This document shows positions 35,587 through 46,019 of a stretch of DNA of 64,000 bases, piece after piece. Source of the DNA: Liolophura sinensis (taxonomy: Eukaryota > Mollusca > Polyplacophora > Chitonida > Chitonidae); NCBI RefSeq assembly GCF_032854445.1, contig NC_088295.1, positions 32,041,385 through 32,105,384 on the forward strand, given 5' to 3'. The notes under the pieces were generated by a model that searched no databases, had not been told where the DNA came from, and was given only the letters and a program-made list of their open reading frames with translations. Each line of letters begins with the position of its first letter. The stretch's first letter is position 1. The translations under genes and the position numbers were made by a program.

Positions 35587-36095
35587 TCAGAATTCTCTGT
35601 TTCTTAAAATGAATATCCAAATGTTATTTGCGTGAGATATAGCATATAATGTATTCGTCAGTCTGAGAACGGTAAGGATGTGTCGGTGTAGAATGGCATA
35701 ATACATTAATAAAAGGTATGCTATTGCCAGTGGTATCCAACAGATAGCAATGGTGACGCAGATGATTAAGAAGAGTCGAACCGACCGGGAAAGTTTTGCA
35801 ACTTTCTGATACTCTTCCATGTTTGAGGTGGACATAGACAGTGTACGATGAGTTACTTTGTGTTTTCAAGCAATCCATGAAGTGTAGAGATATGCAAAAC
35901 AAACTACTACAACTGGTCCAAGTATACCGATAACAGCAGCACGAATAGACAGCGTTATATGACAGTTGCATTGACAACAGACCATTGTCACAACAGGAAT
36001 CAAACCAGTCAGCAGAGCGACAGTCCAGATGCATCCTATAGCAAGCAGAGTCTTACCCTTTGTCACAATCATTGGATAGCTGAGAGGATTTTTTA
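35587..36095 (-). pseudogene. Internally deleted GPCR copy (subfamily B)
   Basis: Retains ICL2 to TM7: VTKGKTLLAIGCIWTVALL, then ILGPVVVVCFAYLYTSWIA followed by a stop, then VTHRTLSMS, SRSVRLFLIICVTIAICW and NTLYAISHANNIWIFILRN. The TM7 NPxxY motif is degraded to NNIWIF, a stop interrupts ICL3 and there is a deletion in the second extracellular loop. Everything from the start codon to the DRL motif is missing. The coding remnant joins near 36090 directly to sequence (TTTCTGGCTAAACTCACC) that in the 41-kb copy lies upstream of the start codon. This indicates a deletion of about 400 bases or more of the 5' coding part. Confidence 0.8.
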
Positions 36096-36349
36096 ATTTC
36101 TGGCTAAACTCACCTTATTCATGGTGCAAATATGTTTATCTTTGAATTGTTTTGCCAGCAGGCTTAATACAGCTGTATTAAAGCGATATCGCTACACCAT
36201 GAAGTGATATGATCTCCTCCTGATTCATTATTGTGAAATTATCAGTCTAGGGCATTTATCTACTGAACTGAAAAAATACAATCCATTTTATGCCGGAATT
36301 ATGCACTAGCATTCAGTTCATGTGCCTGCTGGCATACGGACTATGTGGC

Positions 36350-36610
36350 AAGTCACTATGAAAACCCAATCTTCAAATGAGTCGTTCTCTTAGAACAATT
36401 TGTACTAAACAAATGTGTCCTCAGATCCCAGTTTTGTCCAAAACACCCAGCCGTAAAGTGTCGCTCGATCCATTCGTGCCGCCTTACTACAGAAATGTCC
36501 AGAAATATATTTGAAGTGAAATAGCGTCATTGAATAAAATGTATACTGTACAAACCTGTACGTAAACTCAACACTTGAATCCACAAATTTCCTAATCTCC
36601 AGCCTAATCA
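36350..36610. repeat. Duplicated flank, copy 1
   Basis: About 240 bp shared almost base for base with 42722-42975 (for example TACGGACTATGTGGCAAGTC and AAACACCCAGCCGTAAAGTG). It lies upstream of a subfamily B copy in each case and is part of the tandem duplication unit. Confidence 0.85.
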
Positions 36611-36644
36611 AAACGATATTTATTCATGCTTTGATTCATCTGTG

Positions 36645-36838
36645 CAGAACAGATCACACCAATGCGGTGGTTGGAGTTCGAGCCCAGCTTATGCTGGCTT
36701 ACTGTACGGCTGTACGAGGGAAGGTCTTTTAGCAACCTGCGGATGGTTGTAAGTTTTTCCTGGACTCTGTCCGCTTTCCTCCCATCAATATGCTGGCATA
36801 TATGTATGGCATAAAAATTAATCAAGTACACAAATAAA
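36645..36838 (+). mobile_element. tRNA-headed SINE, diverged
   Basis: Family landmarks: CACACCAATGCGGTGG, GAGTTCGAGCCCAGC, TTTAGCAACCTGCGGATGG, CTCCCATCAATATGCTGGC and a tail AATCAAGTACACAAATAAA. An equivalent insertion lies at 43303-43558 in the duplicated block. Confidence 0.8.
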
Positions 36839-36879
36839 TGTTTGTGCCTTGTTTTGATGACTTCATATTTGCCCTATTG

Positions 36880-36965
36880 GTTCATAAAGCCATACTTAAG
36901 GAATTTCCAACTACACCCTGGATTTTATGGGTGGCGGAACCCAGAATGTCTGGGGGTAAACTACT
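36880..36965 (-). mobile_element. SINE-like element fragment
   Basis: Shares GGAATTTCCAACTACACC, GGATTTTATGGGTGGCGG and CCAGAATGTCTGGGG with 43625-43720. It resembles the tail side of a SINE (AAAGCCATACTTAAGGAATT) but has a different body. Confidence 0.45.
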
Positions 36966-37199
36966 TTGACAAATAAATACTTCCCCAACATGAAGTAAAA
37001 CAACTACAGTAGCAAATATGTACTGCAGAGTTATATATACGTGGGATGAAACACCGTTGAATGTTATTTTCCGTTATGCATGCAACAATAAACTGTTAAA
37101 AATTATCACTTACTGGTCTAAAGATTGGAGATAAAAGTTGTTCGGGAGAAATTTACCAGTCGCTAGATAATTTAATTGCTTTGATATTTCCTTTAATGC

Positions 37200-37594
37200 A
37201 ATAGCACGTACAATCACAACATGTTTTCTGGTCAATCGTTCACACTGAAATAGTTTTGCCTCGGCACACAGTAAAACGTTTTACAACATTTTTCAACTGA
37301 CTGTTAACATGAGCTGGAAACTCATGTGTAACAATTAAGAAAGAAACACTTCCCTAGGTAAACAGTGATCCCAGAGTGTGGACACGAAGACTGTCCTCTC
37401 ACTAGATAGCTTTTAGAAGTTTTATCATACGCCATGTTACGCTCCCAGCAAGCAAACAGGTATAGAATTCTGAATTTTACTATGGCAACCCACAACTTCA
37501 TAACAATGATGTAAGAAGAACTGGGATGGAAAAAGGTATTCCTACTCATACTGGAGTAATTACTATTTCTCATGTGTCAGTTTGCGTAAAACTC
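37200..37594. repeat. 3' flank shared with the truncated GPCR copy
   Basis: Similar to about 27690-28320 (CTGGTCAATCGTTCACA, GTCCTCTCAC, TTTATCATACG and, next to the gene, TTTCTCATGTGTCAGTTTGC). It shows that the truncated subfamily A receptor arose by copying a block that included this 3' flank. Confidence 0.75.
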
Positions 37595-38608
37595 TTACGA
37601 TGAAATTGATTGGGAATTAGTTGGATATACTTTTCTGTTAAACGACGGACAGTTTTTCTCAAGACAACAACGAACCTTCCCAAAAATCTCTTTTAGAAGT
37701 TTTCTGGTTGAGTCCCTGAAATCGGCATTCCGCAAAGTGTATATCCAAGGATTAAGTGCATGGGGCAAACGTGGACATACCGATGTGATTATGTACACAA
37801 GTCTGACATCCCATCCTTTCATGACATTCGGAATAAGAAAAACAATGGCCAGGGGCAGCCAACCGATCACCATTGTCGCACAGATAACTAAAAACAGCCG
37901 AACAGACCTGGAAAGTTGCGCGGTTTTCTGATACTGTGACGACGATAGGTTTATTTCTCCACCCACTGTGGTGCGGCGATTGTGCTCGTGTTTTCTGGCA
38001 ATTCTTGAGATGTAAAAATACACGGAGCTGACGCTGACGGCAACGGGCAACACGATGCCCATCACAACAAAGCTGTAAAAAGATATGGTGATTTCGGCTC
38101 TCCCGTTACAAATGCTGATAACGTCAGAGTATCCTTTGCCTGTCGACAATCCATACAAAGGAGCAAAACCTATTATCAGCGATACTATCCAGATGAAAAC
38201 AGCAGCTAATATAGCTTTCCTGTTTGTCACAAACTGAGGATACCTCAATGGGTATTTCACAGTGAACAATCGGTCAAGGCTGGAAAACAACACGGACAGC
38301 GTAGACGTTATTAAGAGTATGCTGGGATAACAAATGTATAAGTCACATCCCAGTATAGGTTTGCCTCGATTCACAAACTCCATGGGTTTGAAAGCTGAAT
38401 GAACAAACCCGCCCGCCTGGATGTCTGAGAGGGCCATGTTGACAGAGAAGACGTTTTGCGGAGTTCTCAGGGTCTTCCACACTGCAAAGTTCACAAGAAC
38501 TAGCAAGTTACCTAAGACGGTTAAAACTTGTATAATGACGAAAACCGACATTGACGTAACATTGTTTGTGTCCGTTAAATTCCCGATATCCGAATCGTTA
38601 ATGGTCAT
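37595..38608 (-). CDS. Rhodopsin-like G protein-coupled receptor, intact, intronless
   Basis: A single-exon frame of 337 residues from the preferred start MTINDSDIGNLTDTNNVTS. This start gives an N-terminus with N-glycosylation sites that parallels the sister copies; an in-frame ATG 120 bases upstream would add a tail with no counterpart. Class A marks in order: TM1 LGNLLVLV; TM2 NMALSDIQ (D2.50); the TM3 cysteine in GCDLYICYP; DRL in place of DRY (SSLDRLFTVKYPLRYP); TM4 FIWIV; TM5 proline in GIVLPVAV; TM6 GWLPLAIVF; TM7 LNPWIYTLRN. A Cys pair (RCCLEK) follows for possible palmitoylation. The DRL..KYPLRY and TLRN wording is reminiscent of the melanocortin/adenosine-like group, but the ligand is unknown. 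It is the only intact member of a five-copy minus-strand cluster. It sits in the plasma membrane by family; a chemosensory or peptide/amine role is inference. Confidence 0.88.
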   Translation of the reverse strand: MTINDSDIGNLTDTNNVTSMSVFVIIQVLTVLGNLLVLVNFAVWKTLRTPQNVFSVNMALSDIQAGGFVHSAFKPMEFVNRGKPILGCDLYICYPSILLITSTLSVLFSSLDRLFTVKYPLRYPQFVTNRKAILAAVFIWIVSLIIGFAPLYGLSTGKGYSDVISICNGRAEITISFYSFVVMGIVLPVAVSVSSVYFYISRIARKHEHNRRTTVGGEINLSSSQYQKTAQLSRSVRLFLVICATMVIGWLPLAIVFLIPNVMKGWDVRLVYIITSVCPRLPHALNPWIYTLRNADFRDSTRKLLKEIFGKVRCCLEKNCPSFNRKVYPTNSQSISS

Positions 38609-40010
38609 AGTGCTCAAGAATTTGCCAAAAAGGAACGAATAACGGCTGCTAGATCTCAGCAGTTGTGATCCTTGTTTATCAGTCGTTACTTCTGAATGGC
38701 CATGCATATATATGTACAATATGTACACCCAACTTCGTTTGACGTTTGAGTATACGTGATGAAAATCGCTGGCTTGATTCAGTAGATCTTCACATGAAAT
38801 ACTAAATCTTCGTGCAGAAATTCCGCAAGTCAGTTCTGGAAATTCTAGCTGTTGTTTCTAAAGATTTGCTAATCCTACCTTTACACTAACCATGAAAACT
38901 ATAAAGAGCAGAACAAAATGAATAGCTTCCTAACAGTCTTGAGGTACGACATTGTGATATGTGAAACTCTGGTGCACGAAGGTCGTCAGTGGTAATACTA
39001 CTATTTGTAAACTTCCACGGCAGCTAACCTGTGTTTGCTAAGCTTCTCTGCTCGTGTCAGGTACGTTTTCATATCAATAGGACTTACATGTCTAAATTGC
39101 TGAACGTATGGGATACAATATTTGTCCGTAACATCTCCTATATTGACAACACACTTTACAATTCAGCCGCTCAATGCTTAGAAATACACCTTTAATTTCA
39201 GAATGACATGGTTGCCACACGTGCAACTGGAAAATCAGCATAACATGAAACAGCGGGTGATGGCCGGATAGTCCTTATCATCCCCTGCCATCCCCAAATG
39301 TCATTTAATGTAGGTGATTCATGCATGAACGTTAGCTCAATGAGTGTAACTGTCAGCGCATATCCATTAGACAAAGTAAACGTGGTTTTCTGGTATAAGA
39401 CTCAAGTGCCTTACAGAGCTGCTCCCTAATGCCACACTCCCGTTGAACTAATATTTTCTCATTGCAATATATGCCTGCAGCAGTGTACGGTACACAATAT
39501 GTTTCCGTCATGTGTAGATTTTAATGTGGTTAAAAAAACGTCTATGTGAATTTTTGCATCTTCTTGCAGTGATGAATATTATAAACTGTCTAAATTTAAA
39601 ATTTATGGAATGAAAATGAAAATGAATACCACCAGCCTGCGAACTGTCGTGGGTTTTCTCCCGGCTCTACCCGATTTTCTCATACCATGATGCTAGCTTC
39701 CCTCGTATATGGCGTAAAAGGCCAGTAAAATTAATAAATAAATAAACCATTACTGAGTTGTGGAATGAGCCTGTGGGATGAGCCTGTAGAATTTTGTTCG
39801 AATCAGACTCTGCTTGTTTCGATCGCGGCTTTAAGTCAGTGGGTGTGCCAGGTACTTTTCTCCACCGGTTAGCCTAACTGTCGTCATATAGGCGAAAGTA
39901 GATGAGGAGAGAATTGGCAAACAGGTGATGTATCAAATAGGTCGAAAAATAATATTTTTTACAATTTTGAAACATATACTATACGAGTGTATATGTGTTT
40001 ACAATAAACT

Positions 40011-40041
<31 letters not shown>

Positions 40042-40045
40042 GGGG
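38609..40045. other. Upstream of the intact GPCR, no other gene
   Basis: It probably includes the receptor's 5' UTR and promoter. A short SINE tail piece lies at about 39628-39745 (AACTGTCGTGGGTTTTCTC, CATACCATGATGCTAG, AATAAATAAATAAA). Nothing else is recognised. Confidence 0.45.
40011..40045. repeat. GT run followed by poly-G tract
   Basis: About seven GT units lead into an uninterrupted run of about 20 G, directly abutting a SINE head. Long G runs can form quadruplexes and are error-prone in sequencing. Confidence 0.9.
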
Positions 40046-40204
40046 TGCTCCGTGGCACAGTTGGTTAGCGCCCTAAAGCAGCGTAATGACCCATGAGCCT
40101 CTCACCAATGCGGTCGCTGCTGAGTCCAGACGTATGTGGGAAGGTCCTGCACCAACCTGCGGATGGTCGTGGGTTTCTCTGCCCGTTTTTTACCCACCAT
40201 AATA
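40046..40204 (+). mobile_element. tRNA-headed SINE, 3' truncated
   Basis: The head is intact: box A GTGGCACAGTTGGTTAGCGC, then AAAGCAGCGTAATGACCC and CTCACCAATGCGGTCGC. There is a small deletion at box B. The copy stops at ACCCACCATAATAC, without the 3' third. Confidence 0.85.
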
Positions 40205-40707
40205 CAATAAACTGTCAATTTTGGTACCGTTATAGATCCAAATGAAATTGCCCAAATATTCATATCGGTCAATTTGATGCAGTTTTGCACCCTTTCAAGT
40301 TCTGATTTAATTTAATTTATACTAATGCCAAAACATGCATGCGTTACCAATGCATACACGTAAACGCCTACATATACAAAAAAGGACTTTTTCACACAGT
40401 ATTAATAGATAAACCATTGCCACTGTAGCATTAAAACAGACAGTGTGTAGTAAACAGTAGTTTGTTGTTGATCAATGTTCAAAATTCAAATTTTCAAGAA
40501 GTCCAAACTTCCAACTAAATGTATCAGAACGCCACAAATTCACCACACTGTATCATACAAAACATGTTCTGCTGTAAACAATATAAGTAGAAGAGACCAT
40601 CCATATACACAATTAAGCATTTAAGTGACTGAAAATACTAGAATATTTGATGTAATAACTTTATACTGCGTGTAAAAAATTGCATGGAAAGCATGAAGTC
40701 CTGTAGC

Positions 40708-41694
40708 TTATAATTGGGAAGTGCAGCCAATGGACCAGTGAGCAAAACCGGGACCAGACTGTTCTTGAACGGTAGCTTCCTGAATACAACCACAGACCCT
40801 TCGATAAATCTGAAGAAAAAGTTTCCTGGAAGTGTTCCGGAACTCTATGTTTCTTAAAATGAATATCCCAGGGTTAGTTGCGTGAAGTATGGCACACAGT
40901 GTATTTGTCACCCTGAAATTGCCAGAGATATCCAACAGATAACCATGGTGACGCAGATGATTAAAAATATTCGAATTCGATTTTGGAGAGTTTAGCAACT
41001 TTCTGATACTCTTTGCATGTCTGAGCATGAAATAGACAGGGTACGATGAGTTATTTCGTGTTTTCAGGCAATCCTTGAAATGGAGAGATATGCAAAGAAA
41101 ACTACTAGGACAGTTGGTCCAAGTATGCTGAGAATGATTACGCTAAAATATTTAATATGCTTACTTGAGCACCGCCTTGACAATAAACTATTGTTCTGTG
41201 ATGAGCCATGTTTGTCACGCGGAAGACAGGAATAAAGCCAATCAACACGGCGACAGTCCAGATACATCCCATAGCAAGTCGAATCTTTCCCTTCGTCATA
41301 ATCAATGGATATCTGAGAGGATATTTTAAAGCGATGAGACAATCTAGAGCTGAAAACAGTACTGAAAAAGTAGACGCCAGTGATATCACGGTAGATTAGC
41401 ATACAACCAATTCACAGCCTGGGAAGGCTTTAATATATCGCCGGTTAAATATGACCTCCATAATACCGATGGTAAGTAAAGCTGCTTGTATATCATAAAC
41501 TGCCATATTGATGGAGAATGCGTGATGATTTTTCCATTTACTTCCTTCCATCTGAATTAAGTAAATGTTACAAGGACCAGAAGGTTGCCAAGTGTTGCTA
41601 TTGTTCAAATTCCCTGAAAAATCACACGTAGTGAGATTAAGGAAGTTGCACTAGTTGCCCCGGACCTGTTAAACTCAGAACTGTTTAGATCCAT
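40708..41694 (-). pseudogene. Multiply frameshifted GPCR copy (subfamily B)
   Basis: Starts MDLNSSEFNRSG like its sister at 33 kb and shows TM1 GNLLVLVTF, TM2 SINMAVYDIQA and the TM3 cysteine in FPGCELVVC directly followed by a stop. It continues with the DCLIALKYPLRYP region and IGCIWTV-type TM4. The DRL motif is changed to DCL. A stretch of TM6-TM7 is lost (TM6 runs into the TM7 segment near 40910). Several stops and shifts break the frame, so this is a clear pseudogene. It preserves the ancestral frame at the position where the 33-kb copy has lost a G. Confidence 0.83.
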
Positions 41695-43302
41695 CCATTG
41701 ACCGGTTTCAGCAAACCTACTGACGTTTCGTATATCTGATTTTATCTGACCAAAATTTCTGGCTAAACTCACCTGTTATGTTTATATTTGTGCATTTTTT
41801 CGCGTGACCGGCTTTTCCCAAATACTAAATATATTTATCGTTATATTGTTCTGCCAGCATGCTTCATACAGCTGCTTCGATGAAGCGATATGATCTCCTC
41901 CTGTTTCATTGGCGCGAAATTATCAGTGCAGGAAATTTTACCTATTGAACTGAATAAAAACAACCCATTTTATGCTGGTGTTATACACTAGCATTCAATT
42001 CTGCTGCGTGTTGATCCTTTTGAAATAGCGATGTCAAGATAAATCATCTTTTCGTGTAGGCAAGTTCGTGAAGCCTCTTCTAAAATGTTGATGAAATTGA
42101 AAATGATGAGGTAAGATTCATACATGGAGAACTGAAATTTGCGCGTCAAAATGCACTCATTTGTGGGTTTTTTTCCCCATTTGTTAAGAGAGTTAAACGC
42201 ATCGAAATATCACCTTTCTGCTCACCTAAGGATTGTGACGAGTTGCTTCGAATAATCCTTTTGATGTACCATACTTCATTATTTAGCTGTATTCACTTGA
42301 ACAGGTTCTTCTGTTATTTGGAATACAACCTGGCTATGAACAAAGCTATAGAACTCGACATTTTTGTACCCCTTCGTGGCCTAAAGTTTCCTTGAGGTCA
42401 TGGGTTCCGAACAGGTACTTGTACATATTTCTGACCGTCTGCACTGTTGTTCATGTACATTGTAAGATATCGATGATTCATAGGCAGGAGAAATGCAATG
42501 TTCACGATTTAACATCGTCGCCTTCGATACAACATGCATCTTTGGCGGCATCCTCACGATTTGTATACAGATTTAAGTCATTCGCCTACATCCATTTGGT
42601 TGATGACATACGAATGTCTGTTTTGGCACCTAGATTGAGTTTCATCTTAGATGTATAAGGTTTATTGTATTAACACTGACAGTCATACATGAAAGCATGT
42701 AAGGGATTCATCGTCCGTAGTATACGGACTATGTGGCAAGTCACTATGAAAACCAAATCTTCAAATGAGTCGTTCTCTTAGAACAATTTGTACTAAACAA
42801 ATGTGTCCTCAGATCACAGTTTTGTCCAAAACACCCAGCCGTAAAGTGTCGCTCGATCCAATTCGTGCCGCCTTACAACAGAAATGTCCAGACACGACGT
42901 CACTGAATAAAATATTACACTATACAAACCTTGTACGCAAACTCAGCACTTGACATGAATTTCCTGATCTCCAGCCTGTTCAAAACAATATCACGAGTTT
43001 TTATTCATGCTTTGATTCAAGTCCTCTATGCAGAACAAATTTACTGAAGCCATATCTAAGCATTATTCGCCTTTGTTTAGGTTGAAGTGTCCGGGCTACA
43101 GTACTGATACTTGCTTTCATATCGGTTATATATACAGTGATCTTACTTTGTTTTGATTTACATTATATACTTACAGTATTCGTTCATATCTGGAAAGAAG
43201 GTAAATCCGCGGTACACGAATTTGTTTGGATTGAAACCATATATCTACCATGGTGTAACTGTTCATTTTGAGGTTATTTGTACCATTCATCCCTGTTTGG
43301 CT
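41695..43302. other. Upstream flank of the distal GPCR copy
   Basis: No gene recognised. The first 200 bp (TTTCTGGCTAAACTCACCTG and CCAGCATGCTTCATACAGC) match the 5' flank of the 36-kb copy; a splice-donor-like GGTGAGTTTAGCC on the minus strand is common to both. Bases 42722-42975 repeat 36350-36610. Confidence 0.55.
42722..42975. repeat. Duplicated flank, copy 2
   Basis: Matches 36350-36610 with few differences; see that entry. Together with the receptor copies it defines a duplication unit of roughly 6 kb. Confidence 0.85.
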
Positions 43303-43558
43303 CGAGGGGCCTCCGTGCACGGCCAAGGGGGTTAGTGTGCCATGCAATGACCCAGGAGTCTCACACCAATGCAGTCGCTGTGAGTTCAAGTCCAGCTAAT
43401 GCTGGCTTCCTTTATGGTCATACGAGAGAAGATCAGCAACCTGTGGATGGTCGTGAGTTTTCCTCGGGCACTGTCCACTTTCCTCCCATCACAATGCTAG
43501 CCGCCGTCGTGTTAAGAAAATATTTTTGAGTATGGCGTACAAAAAGTAAACAAATAAA
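43303..43558 (+). mobile_element. tRNA-headed SINE, full length
   Basis: GAGGGGCCTCCGTGCACGGC is followed by GCAATGACCCAGGAGTCTCA and CGCTGTGAGTTCAAGTCC (box B). The body is complete to TTTTTGAGTATGGCGTACAA, then AACAAATAAA. Box A is partly damaged. Confidence 0.88.
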
Positions 43559-43559
43559 T

Positions 43560-43725
43560 GTTTGCGCCTTGCTTTGATGACGTCATATTTGCACTAGTGG
43601 TTTTTGTTTTTATTGACTTGATTTTGATTGTTGCTTAACGCCATACTCAAAGAATTTCCAATTACACGCTGGATTTTATGGGTGGCGGAAACCAGAATGT
43701 CTGGGGTAAACCACTTTTGCATGTT
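43560..43725 (-). mobile_element. SINE-like element fragment, second copy
   Basis: Shares GGAATTTTATGGGTGGCGG-type sequence (GGATTTTATGGGTGGCGG) and CCAGAATGTCTGGGG with 36880-36965, and keeps a longer tail (GATTTTGATTGTTGCTTAAC). Confidence 0.45.
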
Positions 43726-43899
43726 ACCCACTAATTTCCTCACGTGATATATACACACCGATATGGCGTAACACAAGTGGTGTTTAGAGAATGGTAGACT
43801 CAGTTAATGGTCACGCATGTCCTGTCCAAGGCCGGTTTTGAAACAGCACCTCTTGCGTACTAATGATTTTAAGGCAGGCACCTTTAACTACTCGGCCAC

Positions 43900-44360
43900 A
43901 GTCCGCTCCTTGTTTTGATAAAATCTTATCTACTGTGTGGGCCCTTGTTTGGATTAAAGTCATATCTGCTATATTGGTCCTTCTTTTGATTAAAGTCATG
44001 TCTACTGGGTTTGTCCTTCTTTCTATTAAAGTCATATCTACTGTGTTGGTCCTTCTTTTGATTGAACATATCTACAGCGTTAATCGTTTTTATTGAAGTC
44101 AAATCTAGTTTATGTAGGCCTTTCTTTTACTGAAATCTTATCTGTAATGTGTTGGTCTTCTACTTGATTTATGTATGTATTTGTTTGATTAGTGTTTTAC
44201 TAAGTACCCCCTTTTGATTGAAGTCATATTTTTCCTGTGTTGGTTCTTCTTTGAAGTCGTATCCATACTGTGTTGGTCTTTCTTTGATTGAAGTCATATA
44301 TACTGCGTTGGTTCATCTTTTACCTCGTTTTAATTGAAGTCATATCTACTGTCTTTATAA
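43900..44360. repeat. 36-bp degenerate tandem repeat
   Basis: Units of about 36 bp built from GTCATATCTACTGTGTTGG and CCTTCTTTTGATTAAA. The first five are clear; later units to about 44360 have varying length and are interrupted near 44165 by a piece of SINE tail. Confidence 0.8.
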
Positions 44361-44429
44361 TACATGTTTTCACTGAAGTTTCACTGATCTAGAGTGTTGA
44401 TCCTTATGGTTGTTTCATAGCTTTTATAG

Positions 44430-44620
44430 GTTTGATTGATTTATTTCGTTTATGAACTTTACTATTGTTTAACGCCATACTCAAGAATGTTTCTCTCACT
44501 CTCAGAATGGCGGTCAAATTTTGTGGGTGAAAGAAATTTGAGTGTTCGATGTAAATCACGGACCTTTGGCAAGTTAACCATGACCTTTGCCATGTGTGAC
44601 GAACATTCTAAACAAGTACT
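44430..44620 (-). mobile_element. SINE-related fragment
   Basis: GATTTATTTCGTTTATGAAC, TTGTTTAACGCCATACTCAA and GAATGTTTCTCTCACTCTC resemble the reverse-orientation tail side of the SINE-like element. The rest is diverged. Confidence 0.4.
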
Positions 44621-44723
44621 GTTGACGGCTTATTGTCAGCAAAGCCCCACGAACCTTGAGAGCTTAGGAATCCACAAAGTCGATGTATATAAGTGTTTTA
44701 ATTGAAGCCTTATCCAGATTAAT

Positions 44724-44942
44724 GGTCATTGCATGGGCTGATAGCGCTTACCAGATGTATATACATACACTCCATGAAAACAATGACTCCTTATATCTTA
44801 TTCAGATAATTGGTCATTGCATGGGTTGATAGCACTTGCCAGATGTATATATACATACACTCCACGAAAACAATGACTCCTTATGTCTTATTCAGATAAT
44901 TGGTCATTGCATGGGCTGATAGCGCTTACCAGATGTATATAC
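44724..44942. repeat. 88-90 bp tandem repeat, about 2.5 copies
   Basis: Units begin GGTCATTGCATGGGCTGATA at 44724, 44812 and 44902. They share CTTACCAGATGTATATACAT and AAAACAATGACTCCTTAT. The third copy is partial. Confidence 0.9.
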
Positions 44943-45305
44943 AGAAAGGGTAAATGTAAATGCCCACAGCCCAATGGACAGATAAGTATTATTGAAGCCT
45001 GTATAGCGATGTAATTATATCGGTGAATGCGAACCTTAATCGCTGAGGTTTGGTACAGAAAGAACATGAAACCGGAATGGACTTACACACTGGTAAAATT
45101 TAGGAAAGTAGCGATTTTACATACATAATTTTAAAAACACAGCGTCTTACATGGACAAATGTAAACGATCAGATTTTTGGATGGAGAGTGGGATATAGAC
45201 CTACCCATACCTGAACATGTTTATTGACTGTTACTATCGCAATGTAAAAGATTATTATTTCAAGAAAAAATACCTTAGGGCATCTTATAAATGTGGACTG
45301 TTTAC

Positions 45306-45328
45306 TATAAAAGATAAACATATAAAAT
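45306..45328 (+). promoter_or_regulatory. TATA box candidate for the 92-residue gene
   Basis: TATAAAAG at 45306-45313 and TATAAAAT at 45321-45328 lie 84 and 69 bases before the ATG at 45390, a spacing compatible with a short 5' UTR. Confidence 0.4.
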
Positions 45329-45389
45329 ATAACTGCTGAACGTTAACTAGAAACAAATTCTAATAGTACAGTTGACAATAACTGTGAAA

Positions 45390-45970
45390 ATGAGTTCTTG
45401 GTGTGACAGTGTTGTCTTTGAGGTAGTACAGCCACCGGCGGCTTTCAATACACATCAAAGTGAATTTCCATTTTACCTGCCTGCAAATAGTAAGTTCATC
45501 ATACCATGTTATGTGAAGCCTGCCACAGTACTGCTTGACGCACCAAGCATTTGCATGCATACATGTATAGTTAAAGAGGCTACATACCGAAGAATATTGG
45601 TTACAGACATTAAAGTATAATTTCGTTAAACTTGTTTGTTTCATACAAAGAATATTATTGTTGGTTGGTTTGTTTATTTATTTTCGTTTTTGATTTTGTT
45701 CAGTTTTTGTTTTCTCTTTGATATGCAGACACACTAGTAATTTACGTGCAAATACTATACAAAGGAATTAAAGTCGACTCATAAACTGCAGCTCCGTCCT
45801 TGCAGTCGTGTGCATCCAGAGCGGAAGCGTGGGCTAAAAGTGAGAATGAAGTTCAAAAGATGTCGACAAGCTACGTTTCGGGATGCCATTCTATGGATTT
45901 TCCATCCTCGTACGATAAATTCCACAAAGCCGACTACAGTGAAAATTTAATAACTCTTTACGATGGTTAG
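45390..45970 (+). CDS. Candidate two-exon gene for a 92-residue protein of unknown function
   Basis: Exon 1 is 45390-45489 (donor GTAAGT) and exon 2 is 45792-45970 (acceptor CTGCAG, stop TAG). The phases match, giving 92 residues. The protein begins MSSWCDSVVFEVVQPPAAFN, has an aromatic stretch (FPFYLPAN), then AEAWAKSENEVQKMSTSYV and a Tyr/Asp-rich end (SSYDKFHKADYSE). There is no signal peptide, membrane segment or known domain. Support: an ATG soon after two TATA-like boxes, a strong donor, an acceptor that keeps the frame, and a possible AATAAA at 46330. The size and composition would suit a small cytoskeletal or sperm-type protein, but that is only an impression. A chance frame cannot be ruled out. 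Confidence 0.42.
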
Positions 45971-46019
45971 TTTGAAGTACTGGAAGTTAACAGTTGGAAA
46001 CTTTTGTCTCAACACTTTA

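Noticed and set aside
37737-37931. Plus-strand frame antisense to the GPCR (also 28448-28642)
   Set aside because: Shadow of the conserved receptor TM6-TM7 coding sequence on the other strand.
42765-42953. Short frame duplicated at 36.4 and 42.8 kb as a conserved peptide
   Set aside because: The similarity is explained by DNA-level segmental duplication; the frame is not kept in both copies.
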